This document shows, in pieces, positions 29,275-38,342 of a stretch of DNA of 53,464 bases; the first letter of the stretch is position 1; every line of letters starts with the position of its first letter. The DNA comes from Streptococcus parasanguinis (GTDB lineage: Bacteria; Bacillota; Bacilli; Lactobacillales; Streptococcaceae). The notes under the pieces are model-generated. The model was not told the origin of the DNA and did no database searches. It saw nothing but the letters and a program-made list of their open reading frames with translations. Location of the stretch: the NCBI RefSeq assembly GCF_019929185.1, contig NZ_JAHZPC010000015.1, positions 1 to 53,464 on the forward strand. Direction: 5' to 3'. The position numbers were made by a program, and so were the translations under genes.

Positions 29275-29803
29275 ATACTGTTACCTTACTAATTCCATAG
29301 ATTTTTTCTTTCCAGATTCCCACTTGTCCGATTTCCTCAGGAAGTTCTACATGTTTATCGGTTTCGCACACAATCATGATGTTTTCTGACAAGAGTTGAC
29401 GCTCGCACAAGGTTTCGATATCGCGGACAATCTCTTCCTTGGCATAAGGCGGGTCTAAGAAAACCAGATCAAAAGTGCCCGTTAGAAGCCCCAAGGCTTG
29501 CTTGGCCTCCATTTTTAGTAGTTGAAACCGTTCCTTTTCCTTGGTCATAGCAATATTGGCTGCCACAATTTCCTGCGCTCTGCGGTCTCTTTCCACTAGA
29601 ACGGCCTCTGACATGCCTCGAGAAACTGCTTCGATAGAGAGGCCACCGCTTCCTGCATAGAGGTCCAGCGCTCTTCCACCATCAAAGTAAGGACCAATCA
29701 TATTGAACATGGCCCCTCTGACCTTATCAGAAGTCGGCCTGGTTGTTTTTCCTTCAAGTGTTTTGAGGGGACGTCCCCCATAGGTTCCAGATACTATTTT
29801 CAT
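29264..29803 (-). CDS. rsmD: 16S rRNA (guanine966-N2)-methyltransferase RsmD
   Basis: I take the ATG at 29803 ([14 protein letters not shown], 179 residues), which fits the family start. Upstream in-frame codons precede the promoter. SAM-binding residues are in [19 protein letters not shown] and the catalytic motif is [13 protein letters not shown] (DPPY). RsmD methylates G966 of 16S rRNA in assembled small subunits. No Shine-Dalgarno is seen and a TATAAT box ends 7 bases before the ATG, so the message may be leaderless. Confidence 0.93.
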   Translation of the reverse strand: MKIVSGTYGGRPLKTLEGKTTRPTSDKVRGAMFNMIGPYFDGGRALDLYAGSGGLSIEAVSRGMSEAVLVERDRRAQEIVAANIAMTKEKERFQLLKMEAKQALGLLTGTFDLVFLDPPYAKEEIVRDIETLCERQLLSENIMIVCETDKHVELPEEIGQVGIWKEKIYGISKVTVYVR

Positions 29804-29810
29804 AGGGACC

Positions 29811-29816
29811 ATTATA
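29811..29816 (-). promoter_or_regulatory. Extended -10 promoter of rsmD-coaD-sepM, leaderless geometry
   Basis: TTGGTATAAT on the minus strand is a TGnTATAAT box. It leaves 7 bases before the rsmD ATG, so transcription should begin at the start codon. The asnA terminator lies upstream of it. Confidence 0.6.
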
Positions 29817-29863
29817 CCAAAAAAAATCAGAAAATTGCGATTTGATATGGTTAAGCGACAATT

Positions 29864-29893
29864 AAAAGAGCCGAGCTCTCTGCTCGACTCTTT
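29864..29893 (-). terminator. Terminator of asnA
   Basis: GAGCCGAGC pairs with GCTCGACTC (one G-T pair) and is followed on the minus strand by TTTT. It lies 6 bp after the asnA stop. Confidence 0.75.
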
Positions 29894-29899
29894 CATCCA

Positions 29900-30892
29900 T
29901 TATAGGATATTTTCATATTCATCGCGGACAGATTGAGGCCAGACACTGGTTTGGACTTCACCGATATGTTTCTTACGAAGTAAGAACATAGCCAAACGAG
30001 ATTGCCCGATCCCTCCACCAATTGTGAGTGGGAAGAGACCATTTAATAAGGCCTTGTGCCACTCTAATTGGAGACGATCTTGATCTCCTGTAATCGCAAT
30101 TTGACGGCGAAGCGTTTCCTCATCGACACGGATTCCCATTGAAGACAACTCAAAGGCTGAACCTAGGACATCATTCCATACAAGGATATCACCATTCAAT
30201 CCCTTGTAGCCATTTTCAGATTCTGTTGTCCAGTCATCGTAGTCAGGTGCGCGTCCATCGTGTGGTTTGCCATCTGCAAGCTCTCCACCAATCCCGATCA
30301 AGAAAACGGCTCCGAATTCTTTGGCAATAGCATTTTCACGCTCTTTTGGAGTTAAATCTGGATAGCGTTCCACCAATTCTTCTGTGTGAACAAAGGTAAT
30401 TTGTTTTGGAAGAACTGATTCAATATCATATCGCGCTTCTACTGCTAGTTCTGTTAAGCGAATTGCCTTGTAGATCTTTTCAACTGTTTCTTTAAGGTAA
30501 GCGATATTGCGTTGACCATTTGGGATGACTTTTTCCCAGTCCCATTGGTCTACATAAACGGAGTGAATGGCATCTAGTGAATCTTCATCTGGACGAAGGG
30601 CCTTCATGTGGACAAAGAGGCCTTCGCCTTCGCCAAACCCAAAACGCGCCAAGGTGTGGCGTTTCCATTTTGCGAGTGAATGCACGACTTCATAAGTCTC
30701 ATCAGGAATTTGAAGGACCTTTACAGATACTGGGTGTTCAATCCCAGAAAGGTTATCCTGCATCCCGTCTCCGACCTTGCTCAAAATTGGCCCTTGGACT
30801 TCAATGATGTCCAATTTATCTTTTAAATATTGTGTAAACGTCGTTTTTACAAACGAAATTTCTTTTTGTTGGTGTATAAAACTTTTTTTCAT
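29900..30892 (-). CDS. asnA: Aspartate--ammonia ligase (asparagine synthetase A)
   Basis: AsnA makes asparagine from aspartate, ammonia and ATP. The 330-residue class II synthetase-like fold has [24 protein letters not shown] and the C-terminal [14 protein letters not shown], all typical. It is monocistronic, with a good promoter (TTGGAA, 17 bp, TATAAT) and a terminator. No T-box is seen upstream. Confidence 0.97.
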   Translation of the reverse strand: MKKSFIHQQKEISFVKTTFTQYLKDKLDIIEVQGPILSKVGDGMQDNLSGIEHPVSVKVLQIPDETYEVVHSLAKWKRHTLARFGFGEGEGLFVHMKALRPDEDSLDAIHSVYVDQWDWEKVIPNGQRNIAYLKETVEKIYKAIRLTELAVEARYDIESVLPKQITFVHTEELVERYPDLTPKERENAIAKEFGAVFLIGIGGELADGKPHDGRAPDYDDWTTESENGYKGLNGDILVWNDVLGSAFELSSMGIRVDEETLRRQIAITGDQDRLQLEWHKALLNGLFPLTIGGGIGQSRLAMFLLRKKHIGEVQTSVWPQSVRDEYENIL

Positions 30893-30924
30893 ATAATTCC
30901 TCGTTGTTAGAAGTTGTAAAACTG

Positions 30925-30953
30925 ATTATACTCTTTTTTCATTCAAATTCCAA
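30925..30953 (-). promoter_or_regulatory. Promoter of asnA
   Basis: On the minus strand TTGGAA (30948-30953), 17 bp, TATAAT (30925-30930). Confidence 0.65.
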
Positions 30954-30986
30954 GCCTTTCCGTCACCTTATAACGGAATTTTTCTC

Positions 30987-31015
30987 TTGCAAAAGGATTT
31001 TATTTTTGATAAACT
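30987..31015 (+). promoter_or_regulatory. Promoter of the SOS-like cassette
   Basis: TTGCAA (30987-30992), 17 bp, TAAACT (31010-31015) preceded by TGA, an extended -10. The start site should fall inside the inverted repeat at 31018-31040. Confidence 0.65.
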
Positions 31016-31017
31016 AT

Positions 31018-31040
31018 ATGTAACTTTTAAAACGTTACAT
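31018..31040 (+). promoter_or_regulatory. Predicted operator of the LexA/HdiR-like repressor
   Basis: ATGTAAC (31018-31024) and GTTACAT (31034-31040) are perfect 7-bp inverted arms over a 9-bp spacer. The repeat covers the expected transcription start of the cassette and ends just before the AGGAG ribosome site. This is the place for an autorepressor to bind. Confidence 0.65.
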
Positions 31041-31052
31041 AGGAGAAGCGAC

Positions 31053-31730
31053 ATGTTTGATGCAAAAAAACTAAAAGAAAGACGCCTGGAAAAAGGCCTG
31101 ACCCAAGCAGATGTCTACGAGGATCTCAAAATTTCTCGCAAGACTTACTCCAGTTGGGAGAATGGCTTAGCGGAGCCACACGAAAAAAATCTCAGGAGGT
31201 TGGCCAAGCGCCTCTCCGTTAAAGAGGACTACTTTATTAACAAAGAGTCTGCACTCTACACCTACCCTTTATTAACCCCACCTCATCAAAAGAAAGTTGA
31301 CCAATTGGCCAGCCAGTTATTGGAACAGCAGCAAAAAGTTGTTTCCTTGACGGCTTATAAGGTTCTTTCGATTGAGCTAGCAGCTGGTTTAGGACATACC
31401 TTTTATGATAACGAAACGGACTATGAAACCGTCTATTTTGACAAAGAGATTCAGCATGACTTCGCCTCTTGGGTATCTGGAAACTCGATGGAACCTCTCT
31501 ACCCCAATGGCTCTGTTGCCCTCATGAAGCAGACTGGCTTTGACTATGATGGGGCTGTCTACGCCCTCATCTGGAATGGAAAAAACTACATCAAGAAAGT
31601 CTATCGGGAAGCGGAAGGTTTGCGCTTAGAATCCATCAACCCTGATTACGACGATTTATTTGCTCCCTATGAAGACGAGCCCAAAATCGTCGGCATTGTG
31701 GTCGGGCATTTTCTTCCACTAGAGGTTTAA
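31053..31730 (+). CDS. HTH / S24-peptidase repressor (HdiR/LexA-like)
   Basis: I choose the ATG at 31053, behind AGGAG (225 residues). Residues 5-60 are an XRE helix-turn-helix (LKERRLEKGLTQADVYEDLK). The C-terminal half is a LexA-type self-cleaving domain. An Ala-Gly pair (A111-G112 in IELAAGLG) fits the cleavage site, Ser145 in GNSMEP fits the nucleophile and Lys181 in YIKKV fits the general base. Lactococcal HdiR is the best-known homologue; it self-cleaves upon DNA damage with RecA. Streptococci lack classical LexA. It heads the operon with the polymerase 2 bp downstream. Confidence 0.92.
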   Translation: MFDAKKLKERRLEKGLTQADVYEDLKISRKTYSSWENGLAEPHEKNLRRLAKRLSVKEDYFINKESALYTYPLLTPPHQKKVDQLASQLLEQQQKVVSLTAYKVLSIELAAGLGHTFYDNETDYETVYFDKEIQHDFASWVSGNSMEPLYPNGSVALMKQTGFDYDGAVYALIWNGKNYIKKVYREAEGLRLESINPDYDDLFAPYEDEPKIVGIVVGHFLPLEV

Positions 31731-31732
31731 AT

Positions 31733-33145
31733 ATGCTATTTGATTATTCACGTGAGCCTCATTCTGATATTGCTTTTGTGGATATGAAAAGTTTTTATGC
31801 CAGTTGTGAATGTGTCCGTCTAGGGCTCAATCCCTTGACGACTTCTCTTTGCGTCATGAGTCGGAGCGACAATTCAGCTGGCCTAATTTTGGCGAGCTCT
31901 CCCGTTTTCAAACAAGTCTTTGGCAAGAAAAATGTCAGCCGTAGCTACGACCTACCTTTTGACCTCAAAACCAGAAAATTTAATAGCTACGTCGCTAAAA
32001 AGCAAGGATTGCCCACAGATCCAGCCTTTATTGCATCCATTGAATCCTGGGCCAAGAGAACCCTGATTGTACCTCCACGGATGAATGCCTATATTCAGGT
32101 CAATATGGAGATTCAAAAAGTCTTTCAGGAATTTGCGGCACCAGATGATATTTTCCCTTACTCGATTGACGAAGGCTTTATCGATCTGACCTCTTCCTTA
32201 AATTATTTTATTCCAGATCTCTCCCTCTCTCGAAAGGAAAAATTGGATCTCCTTTCTGCCAGAATCCAAAAAAGGATCTGGCAGGAAACTGGAATCTACT
32301 CTACCATCGGCCTCAGCAATGCCAATCCCCTTCTTGCCAAGCTAGCCTTGGACAATGAAGCCAAGCATTGCCGAAATATGCGCTCCAATTGGTCTTATGA
32401 AGATGTAGAAAGTAAGGTCTGGAAACTGCCCCAGCTTACTGATTTTTGGGGCATTGGACGTCGGACTGAAAAGCGATTGCAAAAAATCGGGATCACGTCG
32501 ATTGCTGAACTGGCCCAGGCTCACCCAGATCTCTTAAAGAAAGAATTCGGAGTCATGGGCCTTCAACTGTGGTTTCATTCTCATGGCATTGATGAAAGCA
32601 ATGTCCACAAGCCTTATCGTCCGAAATCACGAGGCATTGGCAACTCTCAAATCTTGCCCTATGACTACCATCTACAAGCTGATATTGAACTGGTATTTCG
32701 GGAGATGGCTGAACAGGTGGCTATTCGCTTGCGACGGAAAAAAAAGAAGACCCAACTGGTCTCCATTCATGCCTCCTACTCCAAAATCGAGGGGCTTCCG
32801 TCCATTCACTGCCAGCAAAAGATTGAGCCCACCCAAACCACCAAGGTTTTATCCGATACGGTTCTGCGACTCTTTCGCTCCAAGTACGAAGGAGGAGCCA
32901 TTCGGCAGATTGGTGTTTTTTATGGAGAACTTGTCGAGGAGTCTCTTCAACTCTTTTCTCTCTTTGATGACCCAGTAGCCTTGGAAAAAGAGGAGAAACT
33001 CCAGCAGACCATTGACCGCATTCGGGACCAATTTGGCTTTACCTCTCTTCAGAAAGGCTCCTCATTACTAGAAAACTCACGCGCCATTGCACGCAGTAAA
33101 CTAACAGGCGGACATTCCGCAGGAGGCTTAGATGGATTAACATGA
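31733..33145 (+). CDS. Y-family translesion DNA polymerase (UmuC/UvrX-like)
   Basis: This 470-residue polymerase copies past damaged bases. Catalytic residues are in FVDMKSFYASCE (first Asp) and the SIDEGFIDLT palm motif (Asp-Glu). An HhH region (FWGIGRRTEKRLQKIGI) lies around residue 240, and a little-finger domain follows. It resembles plasmid and chromosomal UmuC/ImpB-type genes of Gram-positives rather than DinB. It sits 2 bp behind the repressor and overlaps the YolD-like gene by 4 bp, so it is damage-inducible by inference. Confidence 0.93.
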   Translation: MLFDYSREPHSDIAFVDMKSFYASCECVRLGLNPLTTSLCVMSRSDNSAGLILASSPVFKQVFGKKNVSRSYDLPFDLKTRKFNSYVAKKQGLPTDPAFIASIESWAKRTLIVPPRMNAYIQVNMEIQKVFQEFAAPDDIFPYSIDEGFIDLTSSLNYFIPDLSLSRKEKLDLLSARIQKRIWQETGIYSTIGLSNANPLLAKLALDNEAKHCRNMRSNWSYEDVESKVWKLPQLTDFWGIGRRTEKRLQKIGITSIAELAQAHPDLLKKEFGVMGLQLWFHSHGIDESNVHKPYRPKSRGIGNSQILPYDYHLQADIELVFREMAEQVAIRLRRKKKKTQLVSIHASYSKIEGLPSIHCQQKIEPTQTTKVLSDTVLRLFRSKYEGGAIRQIGVFYGELVEESLQLFSLFDDPVALEKEEKLQQTIDRIRDQFGFTSLQKGSSLLENSRAIARSKLTGGHSAGGLDGLT

Positions 33146-33513
33146 TCGACCGTTCTTATCTCCCTTATCAATCCGCCCGCGAATTTCAAGATCGTGGCAT
33201 GGCCAAATGGGCTGGCTTCTTTTTGTCTGAGCACACAACCGCCCTACATACAAAAGAAATTGACCGTAGTCAGCTCACGGTTCTTCCACTTGCTGAACAG
33301 ATCCAGCTCCTGGAGCAGGCCTTTCAACAACAAACGACGATCTCGATCACAACTTTAGAGGGGAATCAATTTGCTACCTACACAGGTTCGATTCACACCT
33401 TATCTGCTTCTGAGCTTCTTCTCAAAAGCGATGGCCACTACCACCGTCTCCTCGTAGACTCTATCATTTTTATTGAATCTGAGGAAACACCCTATGAAAC
33501 CTATTCAGACTAA
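33142..33513 (+). CDS. YolD-like family protein
   Basis: The 123-residue protein has the opening YQSAREFQDRGMAKWAGFFLSEHT, typical of YolD-like proteins that accompany UvrX/UmuC polymerases in Firmicutes. The family is thought to work with the polymerase; the mechanism is unknown. It overlaps the polymerase end by 4 bp and the next gene by 20 bp, so translation is coupled. Confidence 0.8.
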   Translation: MIDRSYLPYQSAREFQDRGMAKWAGFFLSEHTTALHTKEIDRSQLTVLPLAEQIQLLEQAFQQQTTISITTLEGNQFATYTGSIHTLSASELLLKSDGHYHRLLVDSIIFIESEETPYETYSD

Positions 33514-33820
33514 ACACGAATTACAATTTGATTATTTTTCGGAGAATTACCACCAATTTGAGATGGACTTTTACAAGTGGGCCGCTACTTCTACGCCGCT
33601 CGTCTTTTTAGAAGACGATATTCTCCACTCTATGGCAGCAGGCCAGCGAAACTACTTTCGTCTTCACCATACTAAAAGTCGGGATCATCGAGACCATTAT
33701 TTCTATTTCAAGGTTTCCACACTCTCCCAATCACCCCTGACCCGTATTTACGCTTATACAGGACATCACTTACAAAAGATAGATCCTCATCAGACAGAGA
33801 AAAAGGATAGCTTGATCTGA
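33494..33820 (+). CDS. Unknown protein, last gene of the SOS-like cassette
   Basis: I do not recognise this 108-residue protein. The ATG at 33494 has GAGGAAA upstream and lies inside the YolD-like gene. It is soluble and rich in His, Tyr, Phe and Asp (for example DYFSENYHQFEMDFYKWA and HTKSRDHRDHYFYFKV), with no membrane segment. Its position, coupled to the translesion polymerase and ended by the operon terminator, suggests a role in the damage response. No catalytic motif is evident. Confidence 0.75.
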   Translation: MKPIQTKHELQFDYFSENYHQFEMDFYKWAATSTPLVFLEDDILHSMAAGQRNYFRLHHTKSRDHRDHYFYFKVSTLSQSPLTRIYAYTGHHLQKIDPHQTEKKDSLI

Positions 33821-33836
33821 GAAGCTATCCTTTTTC
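33801..33836. terminator. Bidirectional terminator between the SOS-like cassette and yebC
   Basis: AAAAAGGATAGCTT (33801-33814) pairs perfectly with AAGCTATCCTTTTT (33823-33836). It overlaps the stop codon of the cassette's last gene and lies 36 bp after the yebC stop. Confidence 0.85.
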
Positions 33837-33872
33837 TTGATTTATGGGATTCACTACAATCCTTATGAGTGA

Positions 33873-34589
33873 TTAGAATCCATCTACGTTTGTGTAGATT
33901 TTTTGTACGTCCTCGTCATCTTCAAGAACGCTGTAAAGTTTTTCAAATGTTTCCAAATCTTCACCTGATAACTCAACTTCTGATTGAGGAATCATTTCCA
34001 ATTCTGTTACTTGGAATTCTTCGACACCTGATTCACGCAAAGCAACGATCGCTTTGTGAAGATCAGTTGGAGCAGTGTAGACTGTGATCGTTCCTTCTTC
34101 TGCTTCGACATCATCTACATCAACATCTGCTTCAAGCAAAAGTTCAAAGATCGCATCGGCATCATCACCAGCAAATACGATGACACCTTTGTTGTCAAAG
34201 AGGTAAGATACAGAACCGGAAGCTCCCATGTTCCCACCGTTTTTACCAAAAGCAGCACGGACATTAGCAGCTGTACGGTTGACGTTTGACGTCAAGGTAT
34301 CAACGATCAACATCGAACCATTTGGTCCAAATCCTTCGTAACGTCCTTCTGTAAAGGTTTCGTCAGTGTTTCCTTTTGCCTTATCGATCGCTTTATCAAT
34401 CACGTGCTTTGGCACTTGCGCTTGTTTCGCACGGTCAATAACGAATCTCAAAGCAGTATTTAGTTCTGGATCTGGTTCACCCTTTTTAGCAGCTACATAG
34501 ATCTCCACACCAAATTTAGCATACACTTTTGAGTTGGCACCATCTTTGGCAGTTTTCTTGGCAACAATATTGGCCCATTTACGTCCCAT
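33873..34589 (-). CDS. yebC: YebC/PmpR (TACO1) family protein
   Basis: This 238-residue protein has the [27 protein letters not shown] start and [30 protein letters not shown] segments of the family. Members were called transcription regulators; recent work links them to translation of stalling sequences such as polyproline. It is monocistronic with the shared terminator. Bases 34590-34709 hold its promoter region and no gene. Confidence 0.93.
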   Translation of the reverse strand: MGRKWANIVAKKTAKDGANSKVYAKFGVEIYVAAKKGEPDPELNTALRFVIDRAKQAQVPKHVIDKAIDKAKGNTDETFTEGRYEGFGPNGSMLIVDTLTSNVNRTAANVRAAFGKNGGNMGASGSVSYLFDNKGVIVFAGDDADAIFELLLEADVDVDDVEAEEGTITVYTAPTDLHKAIVALRESGVEEFQVTELEMIPQSEVELSGEDLETFEKLYSVLEDDEDVQKIYTNVDGF

Positions 34590-34709
34590 GAGGATTCTCC
34601 TTAAATTTTTTCAAATTATTTTCAATCTTTTATATTATATCATAAATCACAAGACTTGGAAGAGTTTTTTGCGTATCCTTCCAATTGGAGTTGCTCGACT
34701 ATTCACCTC

Positions 34710-35807
34710 TTATTGATCTTCCACTCTCACTGGCACCCGCCCCCAGATCTGCTCTGGCAATTGGGGATGGCCTAGTTGATACACCTGATCGGCTTGCTGG
34801 GTCAAACTGTCCCAAGGTTCCTTACCGATTCGGGTCACGATTTCTACTGATTTTTTCAAGCCTTTGAGATGAGCTTGTCCCTTTGCGGAAAATCCTAAGA
34901 CATGAATGGCATAGGGAAGAGCTTGATCCATCGCCCCTACCAAGATGTAGGTCAAGATGCGGCGCACACGTGCTTTGGTATAGCGCTTGGTTGCGACTTT
35001 CTCCACCAGGTCTTCCACAGAACTAGCACTTCGAACCGCATCTTTTATCCGATTGGCCAGTTCTTCATTGACTTGAAAAATCTGTGTCAAATCCGGATGG
35101 GTTAGGATTTGATAACGGAGCAGTTGGTCATAATACTCCCAAGATACCTGTGGAGCCGACTGAAAGAGTTGGCTATTGGGCATGAATTTAGCGACAAAGT
35201 CTTGATCTTCCTTGTGTAGGCGTAGACTAGTCGCAGAAGCATAGGCCACCTCTTTTTCTTCTGAATGGTAGCCTGCACCTTGACGTTGGATAGCCTTGAG
35301 CGCAATTCCCTTCCCAGCACAAGCCTTGGCATAGGCCAAACCCAGGATATGATTGGGAGTAGCTCCTGTGAACTCCACTCCAGCAAAGGTTTCCCACATT
35401 TTTTGAGTCTTTTGTGGATAGGATAAATCTTCTGGAAGACTTCGCAGGAAAGCTTCCATTTCCACTTCTTTCTCCGAATAAACAGTCGCAATCGCTTGGT
35501 AATCTAAGACCTCTTCTGTCCCAAAAGTCAATTGGTCGATTCCTAGACGGGACAAGATTTCTACTGCTCCCTTGGCAAAATGATCAGCCGACTGAACAGC
35601 CACGAGAAAGGGGAGCTCGACCACCAGATCTGCTCCATTTTCCAAAGCCATCTGAGCACGTGTCCACTTGTCTACAATGGCAGGTTCGCCACGCTGGACA
35701 AAATTCCCAGACATGAGCACAATCTTCAGCCCTTCTGCCTGTTCCAGCAGGTACTTGTGTCCATTATGAAAGGGATTAAATTCTGCAATAATACCTGTAA
35801 CTGTCAT
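34710..35807 (-). CDS. tmcAL: tRNA(Met) cytidine acetate ligase TmcAL
   Basis: The 365-residue protein is YlbM/TmcAL, which activates acetate with ATP and acetylates C34 of elongator tRNA-Met. The nucleotidyltransferase-like motif [20 protein letters not shown] is at the N-terminus, with VVELPF and [16 protein letters not shown] after it. It follows the methyltransferase gene by 6 bp, as in pneumococcus. Confidence 0.93.
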   Translation of the reverse strand: MTVTGIIAEFNPFHNGHKYLLEQAEGLKIVLMSGNFVQRGEPAIVDKWTRAQMALENGADLVVELPFLVAVQSADHFAKGAVEILSRLGIDQLTFGTEEVLDYQAIATVYSEKEVEMEAFLRSLPEDLSYPQKTQKMWETFAGVEFTGATPNHILGLAYAKACAGKGIALKAIQRQGAGYHSEEKEVAYASATSLRLHKEDQDFVAKFMPNSQLFQSAPQVSWEYYDQLLRYQILTHPDLTQIFQVNEELANRIKDAVRSASSVEDLVEKVATKRYTKARVRRILTYILVGAMDQALPYAIHVLGFSAKGQAHLKGLKKSVEIVTRIGKEPWDSLTQQADQVYQLGHPQLPEQIWGRVPVRVEDQ

Positions 35808-35813
35808 GCTATC

Positions 35814-36554
35814 CTACTTCTGTGCTACAAAAAACCAACGTTTGCTGGTCTTTGTTGGCGCTTTGTCCTCAAAGTCTGCATACAATTTGAAAGATTTAAA
35901 GCCAGCCTGCTCCAATAAGATGTCATAGGTTAAAACTTCATAAGTGCGTTCCTCATGAACTTCATCGTGGCGACTAAAGGAGCCATCCTCTTCTTGGACA
36001 AAGAAGGTCAGCTCATGGACGATCGAGTGAGGGGCTGCATCCTCATAGGTATCCCAGAGCATGGCAAAGTCTTCCGCATTCTCGTGGTAAGAATATCCTG
36101 GGAATACCTCATCTGTCTGGTAGGTCGAATGTACATCAAAGATAAAAACACCATCTTCATTAAGGGCATTATACACTTCTTTGAAGACATCCCCTACTTC
36201 TACCTCGTCTTGCATGTAGCAGATAGAATCGGAATAGCAGGTCACGAAATCATAAGTGCCTGCTTGCGACAGGTCCAGCATATTGCCCTTGATAAAATCA
36301 ATCTTCTGCTTGGCTGAAGCCGCTCTTTTTTCAGCAATTTTCAGCATATCCGCACTCAGGTCTAATCCTGTCACATCAAAACCAGCTTTGGAAAAGCGAA
36401 CAGACTGAATCCCTGTCCCACAAGCCAATTCCAGTAATTTTTTCCGGTCCTTACTTTTAGGAAGATGACGGAGGGAAAAATCCGTCCATAAGTCATACAG
36501 ACTATCATCCATGACCGCATCGTAGACCGCCGCAAACGTTTCATAAGTCGCCAT
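35814..36554 (-). CDS. Class I SAM-dependent methyltransferase
   Basis: I choose the ATG at 36554 (MATYETFAAVYDAVMDD, 246 residues); an ATG two codons earlier is the alternative. SAM-binding motif I is LLELACGTGIQSVRFSKAGFDVTGLDLS, and the DFVTCYSDSICYMQ segment is motif IV-like. The substrate is unknown. Pneumococcus has the same gene between rsfS and tmcAL. A long structured intergenic region lies upstream. Confidence 0.88.
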   Translation of the reverse strand: MATYETFAAVYDAVMDDSLYDLWTDFSLRHLPKSKDRKKLLELACGTGIQSVRFSKAGFDVTGLDLSADMLKIAEKRAASAKQKIDFIKGNMLDLSQAGTYDFVTCYSDSICYMQDEVEVGDVFKEVYNALNEDGVFIFDVHSTYQTDEVFPGYSYHENAEDFAMLWDTYEDAAPHSIVHELTFFVQEEDGSFSRHDEVHEERTYEVLTYDILLEQAGFKSFKLYADFEDKAPTKTSKRWFFVAQK

Positions 36555-36683
36555 ATTCATGATACCAAGTCCATCCGTAATCCGATAGAAAATTAGGAGC
36601 ACGACGATGGAGCTAAACTCCAAGGAGTGCTATCTATTTTCCGAGGAGTACAGGACGGGTTCAAATCCTTTCTAAGATACAAG

Positions 36684-36803
36684 GAGCGTTAAAAGCATAG
36701 AGAAAATAGGGAACTTTCTGCCGTATCATCAGATACAAAGGAAGTTACTCTTTTTCTCACAGCTTTTAGCTCGTGTTCAATTATCAAATTAACCAAACAC
36801 GAG
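36684..36803 (-). other. Long imperfect hairpin and alternative pairing upstream of the methyltransferase gene
   Basis: The 322-bp gap 36555-36876 has no gene. It holds a long interrupted inverted repeat: TAAAAGC (36690-36696) with GCTTTTA (36762-36768), an AGAGAAAA / TTTTTCTC middle, and AACTTTCTGCCGTATC (36712-36727) with GATACAAAGGAAGTT (36732-36746). CTCGTGTT (36770-36777) can instead pair with AACACGAG (36796-36803). A small palindrome ACTCCAAGGAGT lies at 36617-36628. It could be a MITE-like repeat or a cis-acting RNA. I recall similar segments in other streptococcal genomes but cannot verify it. Confidence 0.5.
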
Positions 36804-36840
36804 GCCCCATCCTTTCTTTCCATAGAATTTCAATTTAACC

Positions 36841-36870
36841 AACAAAACTCAGTTGCTACCAACTGAGTTT
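36841..36870 (-). terminator. Terminator of the yqeG-rsfS operon
   Basis: AAACTCAGTTG (36845-36855) pairs with CAACTGAGTTT (36860-36870), then TTTTGTT on the minus strand. It lies 6 bp after the rsfS stop. Confidence 0.7.
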
Positions 36871-36876
36871 ACCTGC

Positions 36877-37230
36877 TTATGCTAGGGCTGCTGAAAGATC
36901 GACAGCACTTGCTTCGTGCCATAGCTTTTCTAGGTTATAGTGGGCACGCATTTCTTCTGAGAAGACATGAACCACTACACCACCTAAGTCAAGAAGGACC
37001 CAACCTCCAGCTGAATCACCTTCGACGTGGCTGGCATTGCCACCAGCTTCAACGACCTTCTCGCGAATATTTTCAGCGATAGCCTCCAATTGACGGCTAT
37101 TCATAGAGCTTGCGATGACAAAGTAGTCTGTCACGCTGGTTAAGCTTTGAACATCCAAAGCTACAATGTCTTCTGCACGCTTTTCATCTGCTGCTTTGAC
37201 AACTAGTTCAAGTAGTTCTTTTTCTTTCAT
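36877..37230 (-). CDS. rsfS: Ribosome silencing factor RsfS
   Basis: RsfS binds uL14 and blocks joining of ribosomal subunits during starvation. I choose the ATG at 37230 behind AGAGGA (117 residues). [24 protein letters not shown] and [23 protein letters not shown] are clear family segments. It follows the isochorismatase-like gene by 14 bp. Confidence 0.95.
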   Translation of the reverse strand: MKEKELLELVVKAADEKRAEDIVALDVQSLTSVTDYFVIASSMNSRQLEAIAENIREKVVEAGGNASHVEGDSAGGWVLLDLGGVVVHVFSEEMRAHYNLEKLWHEASAVDLSAALA

Positions 37231-37244
37231 GTAATCCTCTTTCC

Positions 37245-37745
37245 TTAAAAAATTGATTTGTAATCTAAGACATCCGCAAAACGTTCTGCCCAAATATTTT
37301 CATAAAATTCATTAAGCGTTTCTGCCGGAATATCCTCTCCATCAAAGGTTGTGACAGCTCCTTCTGGAATGACCAGCTTGTAGCCGTATTCAAACCCCAC
37401 TTTGACGGATGTATCGACACAATATTCTGTCTGCATACCACACAGGACCAGTTGTTCAATCCCTTGTTGATCCAAGTATTCTTTTAATCCTGTCTCTTTA
37501 AATATGCTATTGTATCGCTTCTGAAATACCTTTTCATTCTCCTGTCTTTTCAACAGAGGAGATAATTGCCAATCTTCCGAAGTTAAAGCCTCTGACGTTT
37601 CAATATGCTGCATGTAGATAATTTCAACCTGCTGTTTTCTAGCCTGATCCTGCAAATAAGCGATCTTCTCTAAGAGCTTTTCTGTCTCAAAACCTGTTTC
37701 CACTAAGATATTTTGTACATCAATAATGATAAAAGCTGTCTTCAC
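37245..37745 (-). CDS. Isochorismatase-family cysteine hydrolase
   Basis: The 166-residue protein has the cysteine hydrolase triad positions: Asp in AFIIIDVQN, Lys in the KRYNSIF segment, and Cys in [13 protein letters not shown]. The family includes nicotinamidases; its place next to nadD and yqeK makes an NAD-related substrate attractive, but that is inference. It abuts yqeK with no gap. Confidence 0.88.
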   Translation of the reverse strand: MKTAFIIIDVQNILVETGFETEKLLEKIAYLQDQARKQQVEIIYMQHIETSEALTSEDWQLSPLLKRQENEKVFQKRYNSIFKETGLKEYLDQQGIEQLVLCGMQTEYCVDTSVKVGFEYGYKLVIPEGAVTTFDGEDIPAETLNEFYENIWAERFADVLDYKSIF

Positions 37746-38342
37746 TCACTGCTCCTCTTTCAAATACTTCACAAAGGCGTTATAGGTTTCAAGGGTTTGG
37801 GGATAAATCGGCAATCCTTGGTGGGCTAGGTGTTCGACTGTGCGAGCCGTCTCATAGGCCACGGCACGATCCAAGGAGACTTGGGCGATATCACGTGCTT
37901 GCTCTACCCCTGGAAAGGCACGGTTGTGCTCAATGTAATCTGCCACATAGACAATCTTGTCTAAGGTTGACATCTGATCACTCCCCACGGTGTGGATCTC
38001 AATACTGTGAAGAATGGCTGGATCTGTCAGTCCGAGGTCTTCTTGGATCTTGTAAATCCCGACCATCCCATGCCAGACATTGTTCCCCCAGTTTTTTAAT
38101 GCTGGATCCAGCTCATAGCGATCGATCAAGTCCAGAAATTCCTGATCTGATAATTTCTTGGCGTAGTCATGTAACAAACCTGCTAGACCAGCCTGCTCTT
38201 CATCAGCCCCATAGCGTTTGGCTAAGTCACGCGCAGCCTTCTCAACCCCTAAACAGTGAGTTAGCCGCTTTTCTGGCAGGATTTGACGCATTTTTTCAAG
38301 CAAGACCTCACGAGAAAAGCCTAGATAGTTTTCATAGGTCAT
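37746..38342 (-). CDS. yqeK: HD-domain nucleotide hydrolase YqeK
   Basis: The 198-residue HD protein has [16 protein letters not shown] (metal His) and AGLLHDYAK (HD pair). The YqeK family hydrolyses diadenosine tetraphosphate symmetrically. It overlaps nadD by 4 bp, the usual nadD-yqeK pair. Confidence 0.94.
   Translation of the reverse strand: MTYENYLGFSREVLLEKMRQILPEKRLTHCLGVEKAARDLAKRYGADEEQAGLAGLLHDYAKKLSDQEFLDLIDRYELDPALKNWGNNVWHGMVGIYKIQEDLGLTDPAILHSIEIHTVGSDQMSTLDKIVYVADYIEHNRAFPGVEQARDIAQVSLDRAVAYETARTVEHLAHQGLPIYPQTLETYNAFVKYLKEEQ

Noticed and set aside
36655..36674. GGGTTCAAATCC, a tRNA T-loop-like string in the rsfS-methyltransferase gap
   Set aside because: The stem is only about three pairs and no acceptor, D or anticodon arms are found around it. 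It is more likely chance than a tRNA remnant or attachment site.
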